Below are positions 1 through 8,076 of a stretch of DNA of 23,286 nucleotides, piece by piece. A program made the translations under genes and the position numbers. The notes below the pieces were generated by a model. It saw nothing but the letters and a program-made list of their open reading frames with translations, was not told the origin of the DNA and made no database searches. The stretch spans positions 10,031-33,316 of the forward strand of contig DHJA01000232.1 in the NCBI GenBank assembly GCA_002404095.1, read 5' to 3'. Numbering within the stretch: position 1 is the first letter of the stretch; each line of letters opens with the position of its first letter. Source of the stretch: Planctomycetaceae bacterium UBA4732 (GTDB lineage Bacteria; Planctomycetota; Planctomycetia; Gemmatales; Gemmataceae).

Positions 1-2
1 GG

Positions 3-1815
3 GCCAACCCCGAAGACCCCCTGCTGGACGAAGCCCGGGAAAAGGCCCTCGAACAGAATCTCGTCGGCCTGTCACTTTCCGGCGGCGGCATCCGCAGCGG
101 CACCTTCGCCCTTGGCGTACTCCAGGGTCTGGCGCAGCTGCGGTTGCTCGGCATGGTCGATTATCTTTCCACCGTGTCGGGCGGGGGTTACATCGGCAGT
201 TGGTTCGCCGCGTGGGTGTTCCGGGAGGGCAGCCTTAAGAACGTCGAGCGGCAGCTCAGCCCGAATCGGGTTTCCCAGTCCCAGGCGCGGCGTACCGGTC
301 TTCCGCGGAATCGGCCCGTCGATCCCGAACCGGAGCCTGTCCACCACCTGCGCGCCTACAGCCGTTACCTCTCGCCCCGCGTCGGCCCGTACTCGACCGA
401 CACCTGGGCGTTGCTCGTCATCTACCTCCGCAATTTGTTCGTTAACTCCCTGTTCATCATTCCCCTCGCCGTGTTGGCCGTGTTCCTGTGGCGCATGCTC
501 CTCCACGGCTATGACGGCGCCTGGATTGGCGACCCGCCTCCGAGCCGGGACGAGTCTTCCGCGGCGTGGGTCATTCTGACAATCGTATTCGTGATTGCAT
601 TCTTTACGGGGGTGTTTTTCCTCTTTTATGAAGAGGAAAACCTGTTCGACGCGGGGCTTGAGCCGGAACGCCGGAGGCGACGCTCAGAGAACTACCTGTC
701 CACCCACTTCTTGATCCTCGGCATGTTTCTGGTTATGGCCGTGACGGGGCCGTGGCTGTTCAGTATCGATCCGAACCACGCGCGCTCCGTCTCCTACGAG
801 GACGCCCATCTCCTACAGTATTCCGGCCAATCCTTGCTCGACGCGCATACCGGCGGCTGGCCGAGTTCGCTCCGTTTTTCCCTCGCGTTTATCTTCCCCA
901 CGCTGGCGCTCACCTTGGGGGTGCGCAGCTGGGGATGGCTGCATCGAACCGGACGACTCTACCGCGCGAAGCCGGTGAGTTGGTGGGCGGCGCTCTTAAC
1001 GGCGGAGTGGAACTGGAAAGGCTTCTTAGCGGACCTTTGTCTGGCCTTCTGTTTCGGGGCGGCCTTCTTTGGGGTGCTGAACCTTATCTGGCTGCTGTCG
1101 TTCCACGCGGCCCATGACGCGAGCCCCGATTTGCTCTGCCATCTGCTCGTCGCGGGGCCGCCGCTCATCCTCGCGGCGATGGTAGTCGCCGGTTTCGTCG
1201 AAATGGGGTTGGTCGGCCGCTTGCTGAACGAGTACGAGCGGGAATGGCGTGCGCGTCTCGGCGCCTGCTTGCTCATGGGAGCCGCGGCTTGGTTGGTGTT
1301 CGGCGCCGCGACGCTATATCTCCCCTGGTTGGTCGAAGAACTTTTCCGCAGAATCCCGTACCAGCAAATCACCCCCGCCACTCTCCGGACCGTCCTCACG
1401 ACGCTCTGGGCGGCCGTCTCTGGCGGCGGCGCTTGGGCGGCCACCCGGCCCGCGGCGACGGACCCGACGCAGCCCGGCGCCTGGTGGGTGCGGCCTTTGA
1501 CGACCGTCGCGCCCGTCGTGTTCCTTCTCGGCTTGATCGGCGGCGTCTCCGGCGTGGGACAGGCGGCGATCGACGCCTTCTGGGCGGGGGACCACACGCC
1601 GTCATTCCTCCAACGGGTCACTCAAAATCCCATACCGAACTGGTGTTTGATCGGGGGGGCCGCGGGAATGTGCCTCCTATTCAGCGGGTTGATCCAAGTC
1701 AACCGCTTTTCCATGCATTTCCTCTACGCCAACCGGCTGACGCGCTGCTACCTCGGCGCCTCGCGCCGCAAGGCGGCTCTCTCGGCGCTCCGAGCGGCGT
1801 GCCGAGGTCGGCCCC
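3..1815 (+). CDS. Patatin-like phospholipase, N-terminal and transmembrane part
   Basis: This is the first frame of the split patatin gene. It is open from the window edge and carries the glycine-rich oxyanion loop, the nucleophile Ser, and the block of hydrophobic helices (for example around 415-505, 560-635, 715-765, 1020-1105, 1150-1215, 1255-1330, 1495-1560 and 1630-1700). The last family-like residues are YLGASRRKA near 1755-1780. The frame stays open to a stop at 2025-2027, but residues after about 1800 look like out-of-frame translation. The end given is the approximate shift point. On its own it would lack the catalytic Asp and so should be inactive. Confidence 0.7.
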
Positions 1816-3887
1816 GCGCCGGCCGACGAATCTATTCACTGGCTTCGACCCCCTCGACGACTTTCCGCTGGCGGAACTGCGGACGGTCGCCGGGCCTACG
1901 CCTTACGCCGGGCCGCTTCCCCTCATCAACTGCGCGATCAACTGCCTGGCCGGCGACGAGCTGGCTTATCAGGACCGCCGGGAGGACGCCTTTCTCGTCA
2001 CCCCGGAGAAGTGCGGCGGCCGCCTGACCGGCTACGCCGACACGCCCGCCGACGAGAAGGCCGACGGCCGGAACCTGACCTTGGGGCGCGCGATGACGAT
2101 TTCAGGCGCCGCGGTCGATCCCAACATGAACGGCCTGTCGCCGCCGCTGACCGCCCTCATGACGCTCTTCAACGCCCGCCTGGGTTGGTGGATGGAGAAC
2201 CCAAGCTCCGACCACCGCCCCCTGAGATGGAAGGGGTGGCCGTGGGGCGCGCGCGAGCCGGGGTTCGCCGGACTGCTGCTGTCTGAATTATTGGGAAATA
2301 CCAATGAAAGGAGTCAATACGTCCACCTTTCCGATGGCGGTCACTTCGAGAACCTGGGCGTGTACGAACTGATCCGCCGGCGCTGCCGGTTCATCATTGT
2401 CGTGGACGGCGGCACCGACCGCACGGCGGCGTCGGACAACATGGCCGCCATGCTGCGGCTGGTACGCACCGACTTCGGCGTCACCATTGAGCTGAACCCC
2501 TCCCAGATGCAGCTGCAAAAAGCCGACGGATACAGCCAATGGCACTGCGCCGTCGGCCGCGTCCGCTACGACGAGGTCGATGAGGCGGCGCGCCCCGGCC
2601 TCCTCATCTACTTGCAAGCGACGCTGACCGGCGACGAACCGCCCGACCTGCTTCAGTATGCGACCCGGAAACCGGACTTCCCACGGCAGAGTACGCTCAA
2701 CCAGTTCTTCGACGAGGCCCAGTTCGAGTGCTACCGGGCGCTCGGCCAGCACATCGCCGTCGCGGTGTTCGGCCGGGCGGCGCCCCGGTGGTCGGGGCAG
2801 TGCCAGAACGCCGACCAGCACTGCGACGAGGTGCAGGCGGTGTTCGCGGCTCTGCGCGAACAGTGGCTGCCGACTCTCCCCATCGCCGAGCCGCAGCGGT
2901 TCGTAGCCGCCGAGGTCGCCCTTCGGCTCGAGCGCGACCTCGCGGCCAACCCGGCCCTGATCCAATTCAACCGAGAGGTCTACCCGGAACTCCCGCCAGC
3001 CGACAGCGGCCGGCCGTGGGAAGTCCAGGAGTTCCTGGAGGTCGATCAGACGCTCCAGGTAATGGAAGTCGCCTGGGCCGCGTCGCGGCTCGACGAGTTC
3101 CACGCCCACCCCCTGAACCGGGGCTGGATGAACACCTTCCGCCGCTGGACCAGCGCCCCGGTGTTCCATCGCTATTGGCCGTTCCTGCGGGCCGAGTACA
3201 GCAAGCCGTTCGTCGCCTTCTGCGAAGACGTCCTGAACCTGCTGCCGACGCAAGTAACGGCGGAAAGGGTCGTCTTCCCGGACGAACTGGTCAAGGATCT
3301 CGACCGGCAGTTCGGCCAGGAGTGGTCCGAGCCGGTGCGGCGCCTTCAACTCCCCGCGGCCTTTGGAGGGCAGGAGTTCATCAAGGGGTTGGTGAACGGC
3401 GCGTCGAAGGCGGATCCCCAGGGAAAACCATTTCTGTGGCGCGTTGGCCAACGTCCGGCCGACGTAGCCGGGGAGCCGTACTGCTGCGGGATCATCTGCG
3501 CGACGCAAACCGATAGGCAGCGCCTCTTGCAACCCAGGGGCGGTGAGCTCATGGACGAAGCGGAACTGTTCGTCTGGATGCGAGGGCCGTACCGGGCAAT
3601 CGGCGTGGGGGCGGAGGCATTGCGTAAGGCTCTGCAAGAGATCGAGACGGAAAGCGCCTTCGCCGACCCGGCAACGGCGCTGAAGCGGTTGACCGTCTAC
3701 TATCCGCTGGTCGGCGCGGGGGCCGGGCGGCCGCCTGGAGGTGGAGCGGTGGCTGAACTTTTTCTTCGACCAGGGGTTCCGGCGCGTCCGCCAACCGGAC
3801 ACGGGCGTCGGCGCAACATTCGTGATCCTGAAGCGCGGCCTGAATGGGGCGCCCGCGGTCCCGAGAAGCGCGCGGTGCGCGCGGTGA
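1816..3887 (+). CDS. Patatin-like phospholipase, C-terminal catalytic part
   Basis: This is the second part of the split patatin gene. It begins in the frame reading TNLFTGFDPLDDFPL near 1825-1870, a typical re-entry into the catalytic domain. It contains SDGGHFENLGVYELIRRRC with the dyad Asp, then VDGGTDR, then a long soluble C-terminal region without recognised motifs. The frame slips once more near 3712-3735. After that GRLEVERWLNFFFDQGFRR reads sensibly to TGA 3885-3887. Without the second slip the frame runs on nonsensically through the next gene into the MlaE permease frame, which would produce a false 1,300-residue fusion. No ribosome-binding site marks an independent start. Confidence 0.65.
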
Positions 3888-3904
3888 GCTGGCGCGGAAA
3901 AACG

Positions 3905-3933
3905 GTGACAACCTTGACTCCAACGGGTACAAT
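3905..3933 (+). promoter_or_regulatory. Candidate sigma70-type promoter for the MlaE operon
   Basis: GTGACA at 3905-3910 and TACAAT at 3928-3933 are separated by 17 bp, close to the TTGACA-17-TATAAT consensus. They lie just after the patatin stop and 70 bp before the next start codon. A TTGACT at 3914-3919 is too close to the -10 (8 bp) to serve. Planctomycete promoters are poorly defined, so this is only a position-supported guess. Confidence 0.4.
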
Positions 3934-4002
3934 AGCTTTGCCTTTTCGTGGGAGCATTCCACGATGTCTGAAAGTCTCCCGTCCGTTCCAAAGGAGTCCG
4001 CC

Positions 4003-4395
4003 ATGCTTTCCGCCGAATGTGCGGTCGAATTGCGCTCCGCCTGGCTGCCGAACCTCACCGACGCCGGCCTCGACCGGATCATCGAAATGCTGGAAAAAGG
4101 TAGTCCGTTTCTCATTCACGGCTGCTTCACCAAATCCGCTCCAATGGGCTGCCTTGCCTCTCACGCGGCCTGGCACCATCCCCGCACCGCCCATCTTAAC
4201 CAGGACGCCGGCATCTCCTGGCTGCACCGCGTCGCCGGTCTTAACCCTGCCACGTCGCGCGTGTTGCGCGAATGGGATAGCCGCGGCGCCGACGACGTTG
4301 ACCTGCGGATGGAGCTACTCAGTCTGTTCCGTAAGGAAACCCAGACGCGGCGCGCCAGGGGCGCGAAACGTGAACCGGTCTTGGCAACCGTCTAA
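4003..4395 (+). CDS. Conserved small protein upstream of MlaE permease
   Basis: A 130-residue soluble protein of unknown function. The start at 4003 is chosen because AAGGAG (3991-3996) sits 6 bases upstream; an in-frame ATG at 3964 has no comparable site. The centre holds a Cys/His-containing segment (HGCF, MGCLASHAAWHHP) followed by WLHRVAGLNPATSRVLREWD and an ELLSLF helix. It looks like a small planctomycete family, and the order resembles a compact helical protein, but no enzyme motif is visible. Its stop (4393-4395) lies 1 bp before the MlaE start, so the two are almost certainly co-translated and may act together at the envelope. The partnership is inferred from spacing only. Confidence 0.7.
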   Translation: MLSAECAVELRSAWLPNLTDAGLDRIIEMLEKGSPFLIHGCFTKSAPMGCLASHAAWHHPRTAHLNQDAGISWLHRVAGLNPATSRVLREWDSRGADDVDLRMELLSLFRKETQTRRARGAKREPVLATV

Positions 4396-4396
4396 G

Positions 4397-5164
4397 ATGA
4401 TGTTCGCCGCGCTCGAAACCCTGGGCCGTCTCACCCACTTCGCCCTGCGCTCCTTGGCGGCGTTACCGCACGCCTTGGTTCGGCCGCGCGAGTTGGCCGC
4501 TCAGCTGTCCGACGTGCTGATGGGAGCGTTGCCCCTCGCGTTGACGGCCGGCACGGCCATCGGCGTGGTCGTCTGGCTGCACCTGCGCGGCACCCTGACG
4601 GCCGTCGCCGGGCCAGGCGCGGTGGTCTACTTACCGCAAGCTCTGGCTCTGGCTGTGGTTTTGGAGTTCGCGCCCCTGGCGGCGGGGCTGATCGTCGCGG
4701 GCCGTACCGGGGCCAGCCTCGGCGCCGGCCTCGGTGCAATGGTCCTTACCGAACAAATCGACGCCCTCGAAGCGCAGGGTCTCTCGCCGATGCGCGAGCT
4801 GACGGCGCCCCGCGTGTTGGCGTGTATGTTGGCGCTGCCGCTGCTCACCATTTTTATCGCCGTCACGGCGCTCGTCGCCGGCTGGTTGGCCGAGACGCTC
4901 GGCGGTACGCTCACCGGCCGGCAATTCTTTAACGAATGTTTGCGCGTCCTCACGTTGCGAGACGCCATCCCGGCCACGCTCAAGACCGTGGTGTTCGGTT
5001 GGCTTATCGGGGCGTCGGGCTGTTACTTCGGCATGAACGCGCGCGGCGGCGCCGAAGGCGTCGGCCGGGCGGCCACCGCCGGCGTGGTGGCGGCCTTGTT
5101 TCTGGTGCTGGTATCGGATGTGTTGCTGGTGAAGGTCATTCAGGTTGTGGTGGTGGCGTTTTAG
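4397..5164 (+). CDS. mlaE: MlaE-family ABC transporter permease
   Basis: A 255-residue membrane protein of the MlaE permease family, the inner-membrane component of systems that move phospholipids between the membranes. Seen here: the signature EFAPLAAGLIVAGRTGASLG (residues 90-109), then LTEQIDALEAQG, the PRVLACMLALPLL helix (138-150), and the C-terminal block GAEGVGRAATAGVVAALF (218-235). About five hydrophobic segments match the family, and the length is normal. Start at ATG 4397 or the adjacent ATG 4400. No ATPase (MlaF), substrate-binding protein (MlaD) or other Mla gene is near, so its partners must be encoded elsewhere. The fold assignment is strong; the transported lipid is inferred from the family. 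Confidence 0.88.
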   Translation: MMFAALETLGRLTHFALRSLAALPHALVRPRELAAQLSDVLMGALPLALTAGTAIGVVVWLHLRGTLTAVAGPGAVVYLPQALALAVVLEFAPLAAGLIVAGRTGASLGAGLGAMVLTEQIDALEAQGLSPMRELTAPRVLACMLALPLLTIFIAVTALVAGWLAETLGGTLTGRQFFNECLRVLTLRDAIPATLKTVVFGWLIGASGCYFGMNARGGAEGVGRAATAGVVAALFLVLVSDVLLVKVIQVVVVAF

Positions 5165-5251
5165 TTTTTGACATGCTGGATGCGATTCGAGCGGCCCGGC
5201 CTGTATTTACTTAAGCTTTTCTGCGACAATACGTGGAGGAGGAGCAAGGCT

Positions 5252-5797
5252 ATGCCAACCGACACACTACAACGCTTCCGGGAAGAAACGCGCAGGCTGA
5301 GAGGCGCCGAGGCGAAGCCCCGGATCGACCTGCTGGAACAGATAAGAATCTTGGCCGAGGAATTCAAGATTGCAACCGAAAGCCACATCGCCGCTGTACT
5401 CGCCCTAGCGGATCAGGCGGCCCGCATTTGGGAGGCGATGTGGGAGACGGCTCTCAGGAACCCCGACAAGGACCGGGCGACCGAGGCGGAAGTATTGCGG
5501 TGGGTGCTGGATGACGCCGCGCAGGTATTGCTAGAGGCGCTCCGCAACGTCCGGGAGGAGGCCCCCCTGTTCGAGCGGCCGCTGGCGCGCCTTGATGAAC
5601 TGGAAGCCCGGGCCGCCGAGTTTCCCCTTTGGGCACGGGAGCGCCTGGCGCGCTGGGAGATGCTCGGCCTCCCGGCGCCGATACTGGACCCCGAGCGGAT
5701 CGCCAGGGCGCAGGCGGCTTACGCGCGGGGCGACCATGAAGAGCTAACCGATGTGTTGTCCCGCGTCCAAGCGGGCGGCTCCTGGGTGCGGGAGTAG
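5252..5797 (+). CDS. Hypothetical helical protein, first gene of a two-gene module
   Basis: Unrecognised 181-residue protein. The start at 5252 is supported by GGAGGAGG at 5235-5242; the open frame extends upstream to 5168 without a good site. It is predominantly helical and charged (residues 1-135) and ends with LDPERIARAQAAYARGDHEE followed by LTDVLSRVQAGGSWVRE (from residue 146), a short tail that resembles partner-binding tails of antitoxins. The stop is 3 bp before the GTG of the next small gene. The order (larger helical protein, then a small basic beta-rich protein, tightly spaced) fits a toxin-antitoxin or immunity pair, but no DNA-binding motif is obvious, so function stays open. Confidence 0.6.
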   Translation: MPTDTLQRFREETRRLRGAEAKPRIDLLEQIRILAEEFKIATESHIAAVLALADQAARIWEAMWETALRNPDKDRATEAEVLRWVLDDAAQVLLEALRNVREEAPLFERPLARLDELEARAAEFPLWARERLARWEMLGLPAPILDPERIARAQAAYARGDHEELTDVLSRVQAGGSWVRE

Positions 5798-5800
5798 CCC

Positions 5801-6091
5801 GTGCGCCGCCTTCGCATCGACAAAGAGATGAGCCGGAGATTGGGCGAGTGCCGACCTCAACTGTCGCGCGACGCGATGATACGCTTCCGCGTCGGGCTGC
5901 GCGACGACCTTGAGAACCGTTACCACCTTTACCGCTCATGGCGCCACCCGGCGGATCAGCGGTTTTTCCTATACTCTCTGCCCGTAGCCGACGGAGCCTT
6001 ATTGCACCGCTTCTCCTTTGTAATCGACGATTCCACGTCGCCCGACGACCTGTTCATCATGGATTTCAAGCACCAGTGCGACCCGGCCTGA
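5801..6091 (+). CDS. Small hypothetical protein, possible RelE/ParE-like partner
   Basis: A 96-residue basic protein starting at GTG 5801, 3 bp after the preceding stop. An in-frame ATG at 5828 is the alternative start. The N-terminus is Arg/Lys rich. The C-terminal half reads FFLYSLPVADGALLHRFSF, then VIDD, then LFIMDFKHQ. This alternating beta pattern with a terminal hydrophobic strand and His loosely recalls the RelE/ParE toxin fold. Catalytic residues cannot be assigned, so the resemblance is weak. Together with the upstream gene it forms a two-gene unit. Downstream lies a rearrangement scar, consistent with an accessory region. Confidence 0.5.
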   Translation: MRRLRIDKEMSRRLGECRPQLSRDAMIRFRVGLRDDLENRYHLYRSWRHPADQRFFLYSLPVADGALLHRFSFVIDDSTSPDDLFIMDFKHQCDPA

Positions 6092-6235
6092 CGGCTCTGA
6101 GCGGAAGGGACGCGCCGATACAGGCCGTCGTCTACCGACGCGGCGAGGTCGCCGTGGCGGGACGCCGGCCCTGTCCGTTATGTCCGTAGGGGCGGCCGAC
6201 GGCGGCAGGTCGTGAGGCGCGAACCGTGAAGGGCG

Positions 6236-6400
6236 ATGGTCCCGATTGTTTACAGCTCCGGGTACAATATCACGGCCCTCGGCCTGGAGCGGTTCCACCC
6301 ATTCGACTCCTTGAAGTATCGCCGCATTCGGCGCTGGCTGTTGCGGCAAGGGCTGCGCGAGCGCGGGGACTTCTTCGCCCCGGTCCCCGTCACGGACGCC
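6236..6400 (+). pseudogene. N-terminal remnant of a histone-deacetylase family gene
   Basis: From ATG 6236 the + frame reads MVPIVYSSGYNIT, then GLERFHPFDSLKYRRI, then GDFFAPVPVTDA. This is the characteristic first 55 residues of the bacterial histone deacetylase/AcuC-like superfamily (zinc-dependent deacylases acting on acetyl-lysine or acetyl-polyamines). After about codon 55 the similarity stops abruptly and the frame runs antisense into a nucleotidyltransferase gene, ending uselessly at 6556. The catalytic His pair and the metal-binding Asp/His residues, all further downstream in the family, are absent. This is a non-functional gene start left by a deletion. The promoter-like words at 6249-6268 fall inside its codons. 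Confidence 0.65.
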
Positions 6401-6751
6401 GTCCCGCTCAACGCCGACGGCCGCCGGGTCCGGAAACGCCACCGGCTTGGGTTTGCCGTCGCCCGGGTACTCGCCGGTCACGAGGAACTCGATGCGCACG
6501 CCGGTGTCCGCGTCCCGCAGGTTCTTGCTTCCCTGGAACGGCGCGACGTATCCTAACCCCTCCAGCTGCTCGTGGATGAGGCGAAGGCCGTCCTTCGTGA
6601 CCAAAATGTCCACGTCCTCGGTGAAGCGGCGGAAACCGTGGAGGAACAATGCCATGCCGCCCGCCACCGCGTAGGACACGCCCAGTTCATCCAGCCGCTT
6701 CACGACTCGTCGTAGGGTGCGGTGGACCGCGCTCGCCTCCTCGAAGTGCAT
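6399..6751 (-). pseudogene. Truncated nucleotidyltransferase (AbiEii/MNT-like)
   Basis: Minus-strand gene starting at 6751, where GGAGGG (complement of 6756-6761) is well placed; the frame itself is open from 6811. It encodes about 117 family-like residues. The polymerase-beta-type motif GGMALFLHGFRRFTEDVDIL (31-50) has paired Asp 46 and 48, and RIEFLVTGEYPGDG and PVAFPDPAAVGVE follow (to about residue 115). Family members are usually around 170-190 residues, with a helical tail of the LIELKLASG type; that tail is missing. From about 6398 downward the frame is antisense to the deacetylase remnant and continues as a 133-residue nonsense tail to a stop at 5999. The metal-binding core survives, but folding is doubtful. 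Such proteins occur as toxin-antitoxin or abortive-infection components. Confidence 0.7.
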
Positions 6752-6952
6752 GCTTCCCTCCTGGAGCGCCCATCGAAGATCCTGATTGAGTTGCGTTTCG
6801 TATGCGATCATGGCGACTCCCGGCCTCCCCGGTCATTGTCGCCGGTGATCTGGCGGAACGCAAGCACTCCCCGCGAGCCGCCCGCCTTCCTACTCCATTT
6901 GACCCGCCCCTGCGTGGGCAGCAATCTGCTCATTTCTGCGCCGCCCACACCC

Positions 6953-7015
6953 TGGCGAGCCGCCGGGTTTATCCCGGCGGGTTCGGACGGCGGGGACAAA
7001 CCCCGCCGCTCGCCA
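6953..7015. repeat. Three-way-junction palindrome in the 432-bp gap before the DUF883 operon
   Basis: An outer 7-bp stem (6953-6959 with 7009-7015) encloses two perfect 8-bp hairpins. Hairpin 1 is 6960-6967/6973-6980 with loop TTTAT; hairpin 2 is 6988-6995/7001-7008 with loop ACAAA. The 7-base linker 6981-6987 separates them. A further short pairing, GTGGGC 6914-6919 with GCCCAC 6943-6948, lies just upstream. No gene was seen in the gap 6752-7183; its only notable structure is this element. It may be a dispersed REP-like element or a structured leader RNA. Confidence 0.75.
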
Positions 7016-7183
7016 AGGGGTTCTACGATATAGAAAAGTTGGCATGGTTGTTGCGTGAAGGTTGACCGCTACCGGACGCGGTTCCGGAATGCTTCTCGGA
7101 CGCCTAGGGGTTGGCGGTCCAACTGTTGGAACGCCGCCCTCGCCGGGAAATCAACCATTAACCGCATAAAAGGGAGTAGATCA

Positions 7184-7666
7184 ATGGCAAATAACCCCAC
7201 TTCTGACAAGGCCAAGGACTTGGCTTCCACCGCCAGCCGCGCCGCGACGGACGTGAAGAACAAAGCGCAGGATCTCGGCGCCGCCGCATACGGCCAGGCC
7301 AAAGACATGGCATCGAACTTGGCGGATAAGGCCAGGGACGTCGCTTCCACGGCCGGCCAGAAGGCCAGCGAAGCGGCCTCCTACGTCGGCCACCGGGCCG
7401 AAGACGCCACGTCCTCGGCCGGCAGCGGCCTCAAGTCCTTAGCAGGTCAGGTTCGTCAGAACGCGCCCCGCGAAGGCATGATGGGCTCGGCCGCCGGCCG
7501 CGTCGCCAGCGCCCTCGACAGCACCGGCCAATACCTCGAAGACCAGGGTCTCAGCGGCGTGGCCGAAGACTTCACCGGCCTGATCCGTCGCAATCCGATT
7601 CCGGCCCTGCTGATCGGCGTCGCCGTCGGCTTCCTGCTGGCCAAGGCTACTTCGTCCAGGAGTTGA
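7184..7666 (+). CDS. DUF883/LEA-like membrane-anchored protein
   Basis: A 160-residue protein starting at ATG 7184 after GGGAG (7172-7176). Residues 5-75 are an Ala/Lys/Asp-rich amphipathic helix with repeated 11-residue-like units (DKAKDLASTAS, QAKDMASNLADKARDVAS), the pattern of LEA group 3 and CsbD-like stress proteins. Residues 134-154 (IRRNPIPALLIGVAVGFLLA) form one C-terminal membrane helix preceded by Arg-Asn-Pro, as in the YqjD/ElaB/DUF883 family. The likely role is an inner-membrane-anchored stress or envelope protein. It is first gene of a three-gene operon; its TGA is 2 bp before the next ATG. Confidence 0.75.
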   Translation: MANNPTSDKAKDLASTASRAATDVKNKAQDLGAAAYGQAKDMASNLADKARDVASTAGQKASEAASYVGHRAEDATSSAGSGLKSLAGQVRQNAPREGMMGSAAGRVASALDSTGQYLEDQGLSGVAEDFTGLIRRNPIPALLIGVAVGFLLAKATSSRS

Positions 7667-7668
7667 TC

Positions 7669-8076
7669 ATGGCGGATCGCATTCAAACCAATTCCGAGCC
7701 GTCGGTGACGTCGCTGCTCAGCGGCATCGTCACTGACGCCCAGGAATTGATCAAACAGCAGCTGCTGCTGTTCAAGCACGAGTTGAAGGACGACGTCAAT
7801 CGGACCAAAGAGGCGCTGCCTACTTTGGGCGCGGGCGCGGCCATTACGATGACGGCGTTAATCCTTCTCGGCCTGACGCTGGCAAACCTCCTGAATTGGT
7901 TGGCGCCGGAACACTTGCCCTTGTGGGGCTGTTACGCCATTGTCACGGTCGTCTTCGGCGTTGTGGGCTGCGCCCTGCTCTACTTCGCTTCAAAAACCCT
8001 CAAGTCGTTGGGCATGAGCCGACAGGCCGCCGAAGCGACGAAGGAGAATCTGGAATGGACAACGAAACCGAAGTAA
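7669..8076 (+). CDS. Holin-X/DUF1469-type membrane protein
   Basis: A 135-residue protein starting at ATG 7669, with AGGAG at 7658-7662 overlapping the end of the upstream gene. An N-terminal helix (SLLSGIVTDAQELIKQQLLL, residues 15-34) precedes an acidic-basic linker. Two membrane segments follow, at about 52-78 and 84-107, then a polar tail. This is the layout of the Actinobacterial Holin-X (DUF1469) family. Despite the name, such proteins are usually found in envelope-stress operons with YqjD/DUF3618 proteins rather than in phage, as here; no phage gene is nearby. Its 3' end overlaps the next gene by 22 bp. Confidence 0.75.
   Translation: MADRIQTNSEPSVTSLLSGIVTDAQELIKQQLLLFKHELKDDVNRTKEALPTLGAGAAITMTALILLGLTLANLLNWLAPEHLPLWGCYAIVTVVFGVVGCALLYFASKTLKSLGMSRQAAEATKENLEWTTKPK

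Larger units (their letters stand above)
3..3887 (+). pseudogene. Membrane-embedded patatin-like phospholipase, 5'-partial, two frameshifts
   Basis: Patatin-type Ser-Asp acyl hydrolase, presumably acting on membrane lipids. The oxyanion motif GGGIRS is encoded near 81-98. The nucleophile motif TVSGGGY has its Ser at 177-179; Thr stands where the usual GxSxG has its first Gly. About nine to ten hydrophobic segments follow, from about 410 to 1710. The dyad Asp lies in SDGGHFENLG (Asp codon 2333-2335). The C-terminus includes a WLNFFFDQGF stretch near 3750 and stops at TGA 3885-3887. The reading frame moves back one position near 1770-1830 and forward one near 3712-3735, within G-rich sequence, so the two shifts cancel. 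The start lies upstream of the window. With both shifts corrected it gives about 1,295 residues here, all domains present. The shifts may be real decay or sequencing errors. The family call is confident; functional state is not. Confidence 0.85.

Noticed and set aside
2288..3991. Long minus-strand open frame (567 codons) opposite the patatin C-terminus
   Set aside because: It is antisense to recognisable patatin sequence, has low-complexity Arg/Pro/Gly-rich content and no motif; long antisense frames are expected in GC-rich coding DNA.
1244..5164. Single 1,306-residue fusion of patatin and MlaE
   Set aside because: The frame joins the two only because a frameshift near 3725 runs it through an unrelated small gene in the wrong frame. 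MlaE has its own start at 4397.
5168..5173. TTGACA after the MlaE stop as a promoter for the 5252 gene
   Set aside because: No acceptable -10 box lies 16-18 bp downstream; the GACAAT at 5225-5230 is too far away.
6249..6268. Promoter-like TTTACA and TACAAT pair resembling the words at 3914-3933
   Set aside because: The spacing is only 8 bp and the words encode conserved residues VYSSGYNI of the deacetylase remnant.
7669..8076. Prophage holin
   Set aside because: There are no endolysin, structural or integrase genes nearby. The protein belongs to a non-phage envelope operon type.
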